A DNA stretch of 64,000 nt from Exophiala sp. HKRS030 (lineage: Eukaryota; Ascomycota; Eurotiomycetes; Chaetothyriales; Herpotrichiellaceae), in assembly GCA_023897205.1 (NCBI GenBank), contig JAHWDD010000002.1, forward strand, positions 4,402,001-4,466,000, in the 5' to 3' direction. A model generated the notes under the pieces. That model saw only the letters and a program-made list of their open reading frames with translations. It ran no database searches and was not told where the DNA came from. The translations under genes and the position numbers were made by a program. Every line of letters starts with the position of its first letter. Positions within the stretch are counted from its first letter, which is position 1. Below are positions 9,464 to 22,778 of this stretch, piece after piece.

Positions 9464-9976
9464 TCACCATCGTCGGAGTAAACGATTTTCGACCCAAACT
9501 TCTACGTTGTTGCCAACCCGGCCTGCGACGACAGTCCCCTTATCTGGGAACTCAGGACTGTTTCCATGACTTCCAGCGTGAAATGAATAACTGGCAGGCT
9601 GAGTATTCAAAAGACCCATTTCCGCCAGTTTGCGGACGACAATTGCTCTTGCAACGCCCAGTGCTTGATTGGTCGCATCCAGAATTATGGCTCTGATCAC
9701 CCACACCTCTGCATTGTGGAAATATATGCTCTTTTTGGCATCATACAAATCCTTGATCTCTCTCATTACACCGTCGATATTGTATGGACCCACATGGCCA
9801 ATGATCCCACTAAGACGTGTGGCGATGAGGACGACAAAACAACCTCGGAGGCCTTGGGTTCCTATCAAGCTAGGACCCTCACTGAATGATTGAAAACGCG
9901 CATGATTTTGGTCGACCTCAGTTATAGTCTGCCCGTTGAAATTGGTGCGAAACTTGCCGTGGATAATCTTCGACAT
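9464..9976 (-). CDS. Conserved-looking hypothetical protein, 170 aa
   Basis: Single exon from the ATG at 9976. Composition is clearly protein-like: a basic start, then GPSLIGTQGLRGCFVVLIAT, an alternating hydrophobic core with a GCFVV strand, a middle stretch IKDLYDAKKSIYFHNAEVWV, and a C-terminal strand VGNNVEVWVENRLLRR. No signal peptide or membrane helix. Small single-domain fungal proteins with an EGPSLxGTxGLxGC core occur widely without known function. A long plus-strand frame over the same DNA (9223-9696) is its shadow. Isolated gene, with more than 1.7 kb empty on each side. Confidence 0.6.
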   Translation of the reverse strand: MSKIIHGKFRTNFNGQTITEVDQNHARFQSFSEGPSLIGTQGLRGCFVVLIATRLSGIIGHVGPYNIDGVMREIKDLYDAKKSIYFHNAEVWVIRAIILDATNQALGVARAIVVRKLAEMGLLNTQPASYSFHAGSHGNSPEFPDKGTVVAGRVGNNVEVWVENRLLRRW

Positions 9977-11691
9977 GGCTGGAACCGTTCAGGAAGTACT
10001 TCGCACTGAGATATCGTGCTATGCTCAGACAACACTCCCTAGGTATGGTACAGCTTTAGAACTGTCGCTAGAACACGACTTCACATTGTTTGCAGAGTAG
10101 CGATGAAATAGGACATCAACTCTCTCCGTCCTGACACGTACAACATCCCTACACGAGTCGTTTACACTGTGAACCTCTTATGATCTCCATACAGAGTCAT
10201 ATCTTCGAGGTGGATGACTCACGCGGATTACACCCTGAGATAGGCTTGTCACATGAGCCCTTGTGTTGAAAGGTTGATGTAAGTTACTTATATAGCTCAG
10301 AAAGAGACATTGGTTTGTGGGAAACAGAAGGACCGAATACTGCAGGCTGAAGACGCCGCCCTTAGACACACGTGATCGCAAGACATCCAGAATGGCTCTG
10401 CCCTTCAAACTGATCCGGTCTTTACAAAGTCGAATACAGCCCTCGACCTAAAGTGCTAAGAATGGTCGGCGACTAGTGATCTGGCTAGAATTAATGAGGA
10501 ATAGTACAATCACTATCGCAGCCTTTCCAAATAAAATAAATCAGAGTCTGTCCGGGAATTCGGCAAAGAGTGTAAGGAAGGAGGAGTTTGTAGTTAATTG
10601 GTCTAGAGCACTAAGGTGTTAGTCTCCCACTAACAATTGCGGTGGTTGGCCGCGAAGAGGCGGCGCAGGGGCCTTGCATGTGGAACTTCAGGTTTGTTCC
10701 TGCCGGAACAGCGTGACTCCTGCATACAACCTTAACATGGGAAGGTCACGAAGGTCCAGACCACAGCCGCACTGCCGCGTCTTCCCTCCTCTTCGAACCT
10801 GAACCTTTCCGTCACTTGACCTCGTATCATGAGACCACGACTTGAAGGCTATCGAGTCAGCGAATCAAGCTGCTGTTCCACCTTCCTCATTACCCTTGAT
10901 TCGTCTCTCCCGTGTCCAGTATCTCCACGGTTCCAAATAATGGTTCAGAGACAGGGTGCAGTGCGTGGCGTGCGTGGAATTGACATCTTGAGTCTTTGCA
11001 GGCACATAGATGATGACACTATCAGGATCAGAGCGTCTCAGTATGTATGGCCTTACATGATTCCTACTCCCAAATGACCATGTTCGAGGCTTGAACAGGC
11101 ATCATATGTCAAGGCTTCCCACTGTCGCTGTCACTGTCGCTGTATTTCCCAATCTTGAAAGCCGTCACAGAATTTACACAAGCACGGCCCATCTCTATGT
11201 CAAAAACCCTCCCGCTCCTGCCAGGGTCAAGACTGGGAAATCCTAACCTTGTAACCTCTCCACAGCCCAGATCTCAGCTCTAAGTCCTTGACATGTGGAA
11301 TCATGCCTCGTTCTTCGACTCAACTTCTGGGTAAACTTTGACGCACAGATACCTTTCACTCACTTCCCACGAAGCTGCAAGATATCTAGATCTCCGCCTA
11401 TTCGAATCCGGTCCAGACACTAGAGTTTAGAATGTCGATTAGATGCCGGGTAAGGAAGCTGAGCGGTCCTGGGTGACAGCTCTTTGACAGTTTTCTTTGA
11501 TCGTACGACAAACCCCATGTGGCTTTGGTTGGTCTACAATTGACTTGATCCATCTGATATTTCCGTGACATGCGGATCAGCACTGTCATCAAGCAAACTG
11601 GAAAGAAAGTGGGTATCTTGAGGTCTAAGAGCTGGTCATGACCCGTGAATGTATTATTTACTTTTCGAAACTCCTATCAATGTCAACGACA
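9977..11691. other. Intergenic, no supported gene
   Basis: Contains an 82-codon plus frame (10829-11077) and smaller ones, none convincing. A short CACTGTCGCTGT duplication lies near 11120-11145. Confidence 0.5.
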
Positions 11692-13248
11692 TTACTCTTT
11701 CCTCTCCACACTTTGCGGATTTCTAAAGACATTGTCTGGATCTCTTTTGGCTTTGATCGCCTCCAATCTTGCTAAATTGCTCCTCCAGTACTGCTTCTGC
11801 GCATCCGGCAAGAAGGGATCGACATACCCAGGATAGCTACCCTCAACACCTGGCGTATTCTCAATTACCACTTCGTTCAATCCATCCAGGAAATTTCGCT
11901 GTTGGTCCTCGAAAATGCCCAAAAGATCCACCGCATAGCTTTGCAGGAAATACAAAGCGTCACGGAAAGCGTATGCTGTGGCATTCTCGGCCACTTCGTT
12001 GATCTTTCCAGCCTCGAGGTCAAATATGACAAACCAAGGTACACCGAGCAAGCTCACGTCACGCGAGGCATCGCCAAAGTACTTGAACATAGCGTCGATC
12101 CCTTTGTCTGTCATCAAGGTGTCTTGGTTGAACGAAAGGGATTTCGAATAGAAGTGAGTGGGAAGTCCTGCAAAAAGCTCTAACCCTAGCTCTGACAGGT
12201 CGTGGCCCACGGCCACGGCAGCATCGACAAGGCGAACATCAATTGCTTTCTCATCGATACCAGTCAATTGTGTTTGTAGATTCAATGCGCTGAACTCCTT
12301 TTCCGTGCCGAAATAAAATCCTGTGATGACAGATCCAAAGGGAAAGGCGATGAACTGAGAAGACAGTTTCCATGAAAGCTTGGGGTCTGTGATGAGCTTT
12401 TGCCAGTCTTTGAAAGCAGTAGCCTGAAGTTCGGGATCCCCAAGAGTGACATTGTAAGTGTATGCGATAGCGTTCCCGGGTGCTGGGTGAGTATTGACAT
12501 GGAAGTCCGTCACAATACCAAATGAAGCGCCTGCGCCTCGAATGGCGAAAAAGATGTCCTCATTTTCCTTTTCAGAAGCCGTGATAATGGACCCATCTGC
12601 GAGAACTACCTGGGCATCGATGATCTGATCAGTCGCAGCACCGTACTGACGTGAGATACGCCCTAGTCCACCGATGGTATAGTGTCCACCTACTCCCACC
12701 TGCGGCGCATCACCATGAGGACCAGTCGGTCATATTCCAACAGAAACTCGTTTACGTCCTTCAGTCGATTGCCAGGGCCTAGATGGGCAGTCTTGTCGGA
12801 CGTGTCGTATTTGAGATGGTCCAGATATTTGGTGTCGACGACAACAGCACCGTTGTCTCCACCGAGGCCTGTGCAAAGAAGTCAATGTTGCCATTCCACT
12901 GGACATATTTCAAGCACATGCAGACTCACCATAGTTGCCAAAACTATGGCCTCCACTCCTGGCTTGGACAAAGACATCTGCTTGAGCCGCACATTTGACA
13001 ACGCCGCTGACCTCTTCTGGAGTTTCGGGATATGTGATGGCAAGGGGTTTCGTGCCATATGCCAGATTATACCTTTTGACATCGAGCAGGTCGAACAAGA
13101 ACTTATCGGAGAAGGCAACCCGCTTGCTCTCGCCATCCAGGGCTTTGACGATACAATCTTTGAGAGCTTTGGACTGTGCAAACACGAGAAGGCCACGAGG
13201 ACACAACGCCGCCCAGGCAGTGAGATAGAATATCAATGAGAGAATCAT
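11692..13248 (-). CDS. Secreted berberine-bridge-type FAD oxidase, with a frame break
   Basis: FAD-linked oxidase of the BBE/glucooligosaccharide-oxidase family. Exon 1 starts at 13248 with a signal peptide (MILSLIFYLTAWAALC) and carries VQARSGGHSFGNYG, whose His normally bonds FAD. A 61-bp intron (12869-12929) follows. Exon 2 reads through GPGNRLKDVNEFLLEYDR, then loses frame at 12722-12723; one added G gives LGPHGDAPQVGVGGH and a 498-aa protein. A predictor would instead remove 12700-12755 as a 56-bp intron (GTAAAC to CGCAG, 479 aa), but that deletes conserved FAD-site residues. The position that holds Cys in bicovalent members is Ala (GDAPQ), so single His linkage is expected. The C-terminal BBE motif, from YWRSNLARLEAIKAKRDP to VFRNP, is intact. 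Substrate unknown. Confidence 0.88.
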
Positions 13249-15489
13249 AATTTTTTTTCGAAGCGTATCTCAACACGCACAATAAGAGAATCAAAGAGTG
13301 AAAGTTCAGTCAAGGAATAAAAGAACGACGAGAAACATGCAGATTCACAACCGCAATGAAAGAGACATCGTAGGAGAATGCAGAGTCAAGTAAGAAAACA
13401 ATCGAGAACATCGAATAACAAACAGAAAGACAAACGATAGAGATATGGTCGATCCCTCGGTTTGCAACAATAGTCCAAACTTGGCCAATCCGTCATTCAA
13501 GGCTCCAGACCCAGAGAGTCCAAGAGTTCCAAGAGAGAAACCACGTACCTGCCGTTCGTCACTTTCGCGGGTCGCAGTTGCCCCCCAAAAATCGTCATTT
13601 CAAAGATCCACCAAGTATAAACAAAGACCGTTGGCATCACTGCATCATCAGACACACTTCTCACCACAAATTCGACTCGAAATCGCCAGTCCTTGGAAGC
13701 TGGATTAGCACCTACCTGTCGAGTTTGCACGTACTCTTTGATCGCCCATCAGGTAGCCCCCAACCCGCCGGAGACGGATGCGGACATGCCGTGATTATCC
13801 AATTCTCAAGATCTGATGCCAAGCATCCAACCAAGATTGAAGAGAAGTTAACAAAACCGAGCCAACTGACGGGCTAATACCAAGAGTACAGACGCAACAA
13901 GCAATAATCAACGAACAATGGACAACAGACAATGCAACTAAGAACAGCGACCTGGGAAATGCGAAATGCGAAATGCGAAATGCGGAAACCAGGGGGGAAA
14001 ACAAGTTTTCCCGGATAGCTCGCAATCAGCGGCGTGAGCCAATCAGAGCCCGTCGCTGCTGGCAAACAGGTACATATGTAACATTAGGCCACGAAAGTAG
14101 GAGGAAACCCACCAAGTAGTAGAAGTAGCAGTAGCAGTAGCAGTAGACAGACTGGGCACTGCTTGCGGTGGGACTGGAAGTTGAGTTAAGTCGAAGAGAC
14201 CTGGGGACTAGGATGAAATCAAGGAAGGCGAGGCACTTGAGGAATCAACCAATCAGAACAGTGGGATCGGTTTTTCTGGGAGGAGGCTTTTGGGGGGGGA
14301 GGGGAGGGAGGGGGGAAGGGTGAGTCTGGACGTTTTGTTTCTTTGGCACCCGCCGTGACCCGCCCAGGTGGGCACCGAAACGTCTTTTTTGCCTCCCGCC
14401 TGAAGGCTGGGCGCTATTTCGCGGGGTTTCCTAGGTAGGTATGTAGTTAGTCCCTTCGTGAGTCGTGACTCGACGGGACCCTAGTTGGTCGCAATGTGAA
14501 TGTGCTGATCGGGTAGAAGATAGATACTGTAGATTGGAGGAAAGCGTGTGCAAGAAAGGGGGGTTTAGCGCTGTAAGTAGTGACATATTCACTCCGTAGG
14601 GTTTTCTACCGAGAGTGACCTGGTCATCAGGCCATGAGTGCGCCGATGAATGTCGTTTGTGCTAGTGTGTGGTATGTATGCTGTGCATGACCTACGAGTA
14701 CATACTAGGTGCATACAACAATAAAAATAATGGTACTGGTGAGGCAATAGGACGGGATCACGTGGTTCTCAATTTACATGGATTGTTGACGGGCTTTCCA
14801 GGCTCAGTGGCGCGGGACGCGTCACGTGACCAATCTAGTTTTCACTACCGACCCGTCATATTGTCCATTGCCCTGGGATCCATGTATTGTGGATTGATCA
14901 TCTAGAGTCAAACGTCAAGAAAAAATAACATTATCGAAAAGAAGTCTTGTGGATTGAGGGATTGTTGGAGTAAAGGCCACCCGAGAGATGACCCTGCAAT
15001 GCATGGTAAATTGACGCCAAGTTTAGGGGGAAATTGAGGCACTATATCATCTTCGATCCAAACGACTGTTTTTACACGAAGTAACATGGCGGACAATGTC
15101 CTCCTTTCTTTCAAGACTCCCCGTGCTTCTGCGTAGTGCTTTTCCCCAAAACGGGCCTCTGGAAGGAGACTTTGTCTTGCACATTCACATCTCTCCTCAT
15201 TAGGCATGCAAGTATGAGTCTCGCCGACTCGTCACAAGACCCCAGATAGACCTTGTCTTCGAAAAAACATTTTCCTCTCCATGTAGCAACTAACTCCTAA
15301 TATCCTTTACCTCCAACGCCCTGCATATCGTGCTGCACAAAGGAAAAATTCGGTCCATGTTTCAGGAATAACCTTGAAAAAAAAGCAATGATTCGTAATC
15401 GTAAATACATGAAAAGTAAAACAAGAGTGGTGTAATCATGTTGTTGTTGGTTTGCCCGAGGCTTCATTGATTAAAGAGCAGACTTGCAA
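13249..15489. other. Intergenic, no supported gene
   Basis: Holds a GAAATGC repeat (about 13956-13984), a CAGTAG microsatellite, a G-rich tract (14289-14320) and the 3' region of the Rim15 gene. No convincing gene. Confidence 0.5.
14115..14147. repeat. AGTAG/CAGTAG microsatellite
   Basis: Short imperfect array of AGTAGT and GCAGTA units. Confidence 0.8.
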
Positions 15490-18400
15490 TCACGACCCAG
15501 ATTTTCTTACCCTCTCGGGCACTGGTGTCAGATCATTATCCATTTCAATGTCGGCAACAGTGGTCCCCGGTTTTTGAGGGAAAATGATTGGCGGTGTAAT
15601 ATGACCACGACTGGGGGGACGTTCTGTCCCGATCTGTGGATGGGAATGCTGCGACGAAGATCTTTCTAGTGTCTTTCTTGGTTGAATAGACGAGAGTTCG
15701 ATCGTAGAGGGTTCCTCTGGAATTTGAAGGTTCTCGATTCGCTCCTCTAGCATTTCAAGAGACCTTCGAAGATTATCAGAATCTCCACTTCGATCATCGT
15801 GCATAGAAATTACACTGCCTCGACTGTTGGTCCGCATCATTTCAATTCCAAGTTTTGACGTTGGCCGTGCACTTTTGCCCAACGGTGATCGAGCCCGCAC
15901 TTGAACATCGCCAAGTTCGTCGTCTTCATCGTCGCCTTCTTCAGCCGCGCCAGGATTCTCAATGGCATGGTCAACTTGATCACGCCTAACCTTGATCGCT
16001 TCAGATGAGCGTTGGCGACGTGGAGTCCGAAAGCCAAACGCCCCACGATCATCAAGGGAGGCAGTTGCAGGCGCAGATTCCGTATGCACCAAATGTGGGT
16101 AACCAGTTTGCACATACGGCCGTTGACTCAACACTATCTCGTCGGAAATTCCTAGACCACCTTTAGACCATTCGCCAGTGGCTGAGCGAGAGACGATGAG
16201 AGGGAGGTCATCAGATCTGTAAGATTCCAAGTCACTGAAAAAGCCACCACTACCAATAGAGTCTTCTCGACTAGATCCCTTGTATGAAGAATCCGGCATA
16301 GTGGGAGCGTGACTAGAGGCAACAGAGCTAGGGCTGTCCTGTGCATGACTTCTGTCAAAGCGAGTGCTGATGGGAGGAATCTGTAATGGTGGTGCAAGCT
16401 TAAACTCCTTTGGTGCCGGCTTCCATGAGCAATACTTGGAGAGCATTTCAGACAGCTTCTCGATCGTTGGTGGCTTTTGCATCAAAGTGTCAAAATGATG
16501 AGACTCTGGGAGATCTTTTAGATATCCGGTGATGCAGACGAGTGGCGTGTTGGTATTGGCGCTCTTGGTGTCTCTGATCATACGGGCGGCATCCACACCA
16601 CTGATTAGAGGCAGTTTGAACTCCATGAAAATGATGTCGAACTGAATCTGACCAATCGCAAGACGGAGTGCATCGGGACCATTAGACGCCGTTACGGTGC
16701 GGCATCTGAGTTTCTCAAAAAGACGTTCCATCACCATTTTCGATACCGGGTGATCCTCACATATCAAGACGTCTAGTGGTCGATATGTAGGTCCGTCAAG
16801 AAAGTTGATTTGGGACAGCCTTCTGGAACTCTGCCTGCGTCTCTGGACTTTAAGGAGAGCTTTCGCTTGCACGTTTTCGTTGTCTGACGATGATGGAGAA
16901 ACATCTCGCACAAAAAGTTGACTCTTGCGTTTATGATGACCTGGAATAAAGTTCTCCCTTGGTGCTTGACCATCGCTTTCTTGCGAACCAACTGTCTGGG
17001 ATCTTGTACGACCATGAAGACTAGTTTGTCGTTGCGGGATTTGCATCGCTTTGGCGGGAGAGATAGCAGGAAGTCGGCTTGTTTTAATGGGTGAATTTGC
17101 GGCGGAATTTCCATATCTTACAGCGTCATGAGGGATATCAAAGAAGCTTCCCGGTACCAGGGAGTTGCTGCCATTCGAAGAGCTTGAAGTCTTCCTTCGC
17201 TCGTGATGTTGGGCAGTAGAGAACTGAACAAGTAGAGGCGAAGATGGCTGCGAAGGCCGGCTCGGCGATGAATTCGAGGTTGCTAGACTGGAGGGCGAGC
17301 CAGGCCTGTGACCTTTGCTGATTGACAAGGCTCGCTTGACCGGCATCGGCATCATCGGACTGCCTTCGAGTGAAGGACCCGGTGAGCCTATGGCCGGACT
17401 ATTGGCGGCGGACATGGCTTGTGAGTGTGAATAACCCCGGGCTTGAGCTTGCATAGCCTCTTTGCGCATCTTCTCGACTATATCCTTGTTTGCCTTTTCA
17501 AGGACAGGGAGATTCTTGAAGGTGAAATTCCCGAAATCATCGGCGATCACTGGTTCACTCAAACGTCTACTCCGAGAATCACGAGCAACATGCGGGGGTA
17601 TGTGCAGTGGCATCAAGCCTCTCTTTGCCGACGTTGTCTGCGTACGAGCTCTAAAAAGGGCATCATGAGGGCGCGTTGGGTAGCCACTGCCTTCTGGCGT
17701 CGTTCCAGAAGGTGATATCTGATCTTCTAGCTCTTCGGGAATGACGACAAAGTCGCTCCACGTGAGTCAAAATACTCGGTATCCTCTGGATGTTCAGGCG
17801 CCGGAATGAATTGTGCCTCGTCTTCAAGCAGGGTATTCCAGTTGATATCAGCAAACCATGGATGTGCTTGGATCTCCTGGCCACCGCTTGCGTACTTCTC
17901 GTCGATGTTAGCACCTAGACGATCCCTCGGATTCAGCTGAATGAGTTTGTTGATGAGATCTTTCGCCTCGGCACTGACTTCTGTCTCATCATCCTCAGGC
18001 CAGGCTATTCTTCGGTGCAGGATGTTGTCAAAAACCTGCTCTGGCGTTTCAGCATTAAAGGGTGGGTAGCCATAGAGGAATTCAAACATGATGCAGCCAA
18101 GTGACCACCAATCACACATTTCGTCCTGGCCCTGACCATTAATAGTTTCCGGAGCCAGGTAGTCTGGAGTACCCACGAAGCGACGATCATTCTCTTCTGG
18201 GTCGAACAGTGCCGTAGGAGGTGGAAGCATTTGGGTAGGTAGTGGCGCCGGTGGCGGTGCGGAAATGCTACTCATCGACTGTGATAGCGGAAACATATCT
18301 GGAGAATCACTGCCTTGACTGTGCGCTTCGTCATCGGTGTGTGCACGCGGCACTGATATAGGGTGTACCTCTGGACTATCCTGGAGGGCCAGTTTGTTCA

Positions 18401-21359
18401 GCAAATTGTGGAGATCGAAGCTAGACTGGCTACCACTGTCACTACGGTAGCCAGACGCTCTCCATGAGAGTTCGCGGTTTAAGGAAGTCTCTTTGCTTAG
18501 ACTGAAATAAGACGGCTGATCGAGACCACCTGCCAAAGCCGGGGTCATGAGAGGGGTGGGGGCGGGTGAACCTGGTCCCTGGTAATCAAATGAGGCTGAT
18601 CTTGACGTCGGGCCAGAGCCTGTGCTTGATAGATGTGTTGTAAAGGGACCCTGCTTCAACAGATCAGGGGCAGCCTCATCCGGTTGCTTGAGAGCACGTT
18701 TTTGCCGACCAATCAAACCCATCCGGGACAGTCCGAAATCGGTCAGTTTGAGGTGACCTTTGGAATCAATCAAGAGGTTATCGGGTTTCAAGTCTCGATG
18801 CACGATACCTCGATGATGAAGATGTTCAACACCAAGGACCACCTCGGCAACGTACTTCTTGGCCCAATCTTCGCTCAGCCCACCCAGAATTTTGACCAAT
18901 GAAGCACAGTCGCCTCCATTGAGGAACTCCATGACCAGATAAAGGTAGTCTTTGCTAGAGAAAGTCCAGTACAACTTTGCCACAAAATCACTTTCCCCTT
19001 GCCACATCATGATGGCACGTTCGGCCTTGACGTTTGTGACTTGATTTTTAGCAACCATATCAGCTTTTCGTAACACTTTGATGGCGAAATATTCCCCAGT
19101 GGATTTCTTTTTGGCTAGATACACACTTCCAAACGCCCCACGGCTGATGGGCTTGACAACTTCAAAGTCTTTGATTGAGGGTGGTTGAGCTCGTTGTTGG
19201 GGATGAGATATCGAATTGAGTCTAGGCGAAGAGGGAGTTCTGACGTCTGAGGAGTGCATGGAAGACTGTCTACGATGCAGAATTGGGACATTTGGAGCAG
19301 GCATAAATTCACCAGTGGTTAACAAAGGAGACACTATTGGTGAGTGACCGAGTTCAGCACTTGGAACCCGAGATTTGTTCATGCGAAGTGGTGAAGGCGG
19401 TGGGGGAGGATAACGTCCTGGAGACTGCTGACGGTGGGGAGACGCGGATGTGAAGTTGTGAAGATGCATGCTTCTCCTTTTCCGGTCACGGGAATGAGCA
19501 GAACGTCCGTGGTCAGACATGGCAGGGGATTCTGCACGCCAATTACTCGACGAAGGCAAACTGCCATCGCTGTCATTTGCATCGTCGATATAGAGGGACC
19601 TCCTGTTGGAAACTGGTTGAGGTTGAGTTATGAGACTGCTCTTGTGAGATTTGGGAGTCGGACACTCGATAGGACTGTTGGATCCTGTCGAGACTGCCTG
19701 TGATGAAGATCGTCTCTGATCAGGTAGCGCAAGATTCTGTAGATCCCGGGGATTGCGCAAGGCAGAAGCGAGGGATTTCAGACCGACATACGGCATTGAA
19801 CGAGTGGCCTCGGGTTCCTCGGCCAGCGGGGTTGCTTTTTCCTCTTCTCCCGGACTTTCCAGTATACCTTCCAGTGGAAGCTCATCTTCTGACTCCAAAT
19901 CGCTTTCACTAGAGGACAATGGCTCGCCGGCTGCGGCTCTTGCTGCCTTGTGTAGCGCTTCATTGATGCATATGTCAACCTCTGCCATATACTCCTGTCG
20001 GATACGCTCGGAATATTCCAGAATGACTTGATGACGATGTACAGCATCAATTTTGGCACGGGCGAGCTTTTCAGTGTCAGCGCTGAGTGCTGCAAGGCCA
20101 GGCTCGCTTTCTAGGCTGCTTGGTGGCTGCCATTGGCTGATTTGTGTGATTCTCGACTCCGACTGTGGCGACTGTGATTTGAACTCATCGTCCGAGTTAT
20201 TTTTGCTGTCCTTGATTGAGGGGACGTTGATCTCCAGGGCAGTGTCACAAAGATCGAGAATCAATTCAACAATGCGCACAAGAGGTCGACGAACAACAAA
20301 CGATCGCCCACGTGCATGTCCCATACCTGCTGAGGGGCTTCGGGATCTGGCAGGACTAGGAGCATGCGAGGCGGACACAGAGGAGACGCCCGAGGAAGGG
20401 GTCGGTGATGGCCCAATGGGCAAGCCCTTGTATTCGGGAACGGGTACGAGCTTTGGAGAGGAAGACTCGGAGCCATGACGACCTTGACGTGCTTCAAAGG
20501 CGTCTAGGACTTTGACAATGGCGTGACGCTGTTCGGAAAGACTCTCCTGGATCATTTGGACGTCCATTTCTGCCTTGTGTTCCTGCACACACAAATCGGA
20601 ATGCTTTTCGAACCACCAAGGCACGATGGATCTTTCGCACACTCGACACAAGACTGGCAGCGGAGGAGGATGATTTTCTGGGTCATTAGCGCCGGCCTCT
20701 GCCAGCTCTGTGAGGTATTTTGCCAGGATCTCTGCTCCAACACCGAGGGTCTCGACCAGAGCTTGTGGAAGGGCAATTTCGATACGAATAGGCTCTGTGG
20801 CTGGCTGCAACATCCACATGGTGTGAGTTCCTCCGCCAGAAGAGCGATCATACACCATGATGCCTTGACCCTCGAGTTCAAGGGTGGCACGACCCTGTTC
20901 GTCTAGTGGGACATTGTCTTGGTTGGGTGTTTGGCCGTCGTCGGTAGGAATCATAGGTGCAACATCTGAGGAGGTGCCGACCTTGACGGCGAATTTGATG
21001 AAAGTGCTTTTGGAGTCGTTATTCTTCAAGGCCTCATTGGCTCTCTCAAAGACCAAAGGGTCATCACCAGCAATGAAATTTGTAATCTTCTGTCCTCTGA
21101 CTTGATCGAGCTCGGTGCCAACGACGTCGGTCCACGAGGGACTGACCCAACGAATGACACCATCCAGACCCAGGTCGAGGATGATGTTCCGCGTCTGTTC
21201 GGCGGCGTCCTTCAAGTCCTGGCTCCCTTCCTGGATGTCTTGACTAAAGGACCTTTCCATGGCATGACGGGTAGCCACACCTTCTTCTGCTGCATTGTTC
21301 CTGAGAGCGGTGACGGCAGGAAACTCGAGGTATGTGGGAAAGAGTCCATCTTGTGCCAT
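15490..21359 (-). CDS. RIM15: Rim15-type PAS-AGC kinase-receiver protein, with a frame break
   Basis: Nutrient and stress kinase of the Rim15/Cek1 family, about 1956 aa. Order: PAS-like domain (residues about 50-130, LGLDGVIRWVSPSW), a short zinc finger (CRVCERSIVPWWFEKHSDLC, about 238-257), long disordered linkers, then an AGC kinase (about 730-1190) with ISRGAFGSVY, IVHRDLKPDNLL, LTDFGLSRMG, an insert of about 140 residues typical of this family, and VGTPDYLAPE. Next come the AGC tail and a C-terminal receiver domain (about 1530-1645; DVLICEDHP, FDIIFMEFKLP, CITGY, MQKPP). Frame is lost at 17737-17739: FDSRGATLSSFP must continue EELEDQISPS, and one added base gives a single open gene. The alternative is an 89-bp intron (17687-17775) that would remove this segment. 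The receiver phospho-Asp is Glu. No other intron needed. Confidence 0.92.
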
Positions 21360-21784
21360 TACTGTTGCGGAACAGGCACTGGATGGTTATGGACGGTGGA
21401 GAAGGGAGGTCTGAGGCAGAGCCGGCTGCGGTTCAAGACTTTTGGCCCAGCATGAGGGATTACCAAAGTAGTCCCCGTGCTATCTTGACATTTTCCACCG
21501 AGATTGAGTTGGAGACTCTTTGCTGACGAGGCGAAAGAGATCCTGAGGGATTGGCAGTGTGGTGAATTAGTTTGAGCAGTGCAGAGGAGGAAGGGGAATG
21601 GAAGGGGCGGCGGTGATGGTGGTGGCGTTTGACGCGAGGGAGGATGTGTTTTGCTTTGTCAAGAGACAAGGGCGAAAACAACTACATGAGCGTCGGTGGT
21701 GTGGTGAAAGACAGCTGGAATGAGTAGGGTAAACAGATGGTGGTTGTAAGGAAGCGAGCGGGATGTGAGTAAAGAAAGTCGAAT

Positions 21785-21829
21785 GCGTGGTGCTGGTGCG
21801 TGGTGCGTGGTGCGTGGTACGTGGTGGTC
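21785..21829. repeat. GTGCGTGGT tandem repeat
   Basis: Several imperfect copies of GCGTGGT in the leader of the Rim15 gene. Confidence 0.75.
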
Positions 21830-22778
21830 TGTGAAGGATGATGGGGTTGTTGGCGGTAGTTGGTAGTTTGTCGTAGGTTGCTGCGATTCTGCAAGAGGTG
21901 ACAGAAAAAAGTGTTCCAAGGAGCACGATACGGAGCAGCGCCTTGGGTAGGTCGGTAGGTACGGAGTACTAGGTGAGTACCTCTAGGTAGGTAGGCAGCG
22001 AGTAGCGGGTAGGTAGGTTTAGTGCAGAGGAGAGGCAAGAACCGCTAGTATGGGTTAATACCTACAGTACCAGGTACGGAGTACTAAGATGGCGACAGTT
22101 GTGCTAGCTCCCTAGGTTCTCGTGGCCACTGCGTGCCGCTGCTAAGGGTAGTACTTTTAGGAAGACTAAGAAGACCAAGTTAAAATACGGGAAGGGCTGG
22201 GTATTTCCAATGAAACCAAGTGGAACCAAAGTGCAGTGGTTTCTTATTATCCTCATTGTTTATCTGTTGGACAAAGAAGTGATTGGCAGTAAACAGAAGG
22301 ATGGGTAATACGAGTACTCGGTAGGCGGGAGGTGCTAGGTGCTGGGAGGTAGGTACTAGGTCCTAGGAGGTAGGCCGCAGGTAACAGGTAACAGGTAACA
22401 GTCAGGAAAAAATACTGGACACGACTGGATTAACCCAGGCCAAGGAGGAGCGCAGTAGCGCAGTAGCGCATTTACCTGAAGCATGCAGATTGCAACTGAG
22501 CTTGGAGAAAACGGCTCACGGCTCGCTGACCCTCAAGGATGCAGCCAGTAGAGGAAGCAGAAGTGGTGGCATGAGCAAGTGTGGGCCGTGGACTGTTGTG
22601 AGTTAAGTTATTCTGGGCCCTGGGGCCCTGGGACCCTGGGACCCGAGGGGGCTAAGGAGGCCTAATTGGCATCCAATGAGTGCCTCTCTAGGTGCCTGTG
22701 GCCTGAACAAGATGGCAATCAGGTGCCAATGAGGGCCTGTGTTGTAGGTGGGGCAATTCTCGCTTTCAAATCAGACCC

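Noticed and set aside
9223..9696. 157-codon plus-strand frame
   Set aside because: Overlaps the more protein-like minus-strand gene at 9464-9976 and has no domain.
17687..17775. 89-bp intron in the RIM15 gene
   Set aside because: It fits in phase, but removes sequence (SSFP, then EELEDQISPS) that reads as coding once one base is added; the same kind of error occurs in eight other genes.
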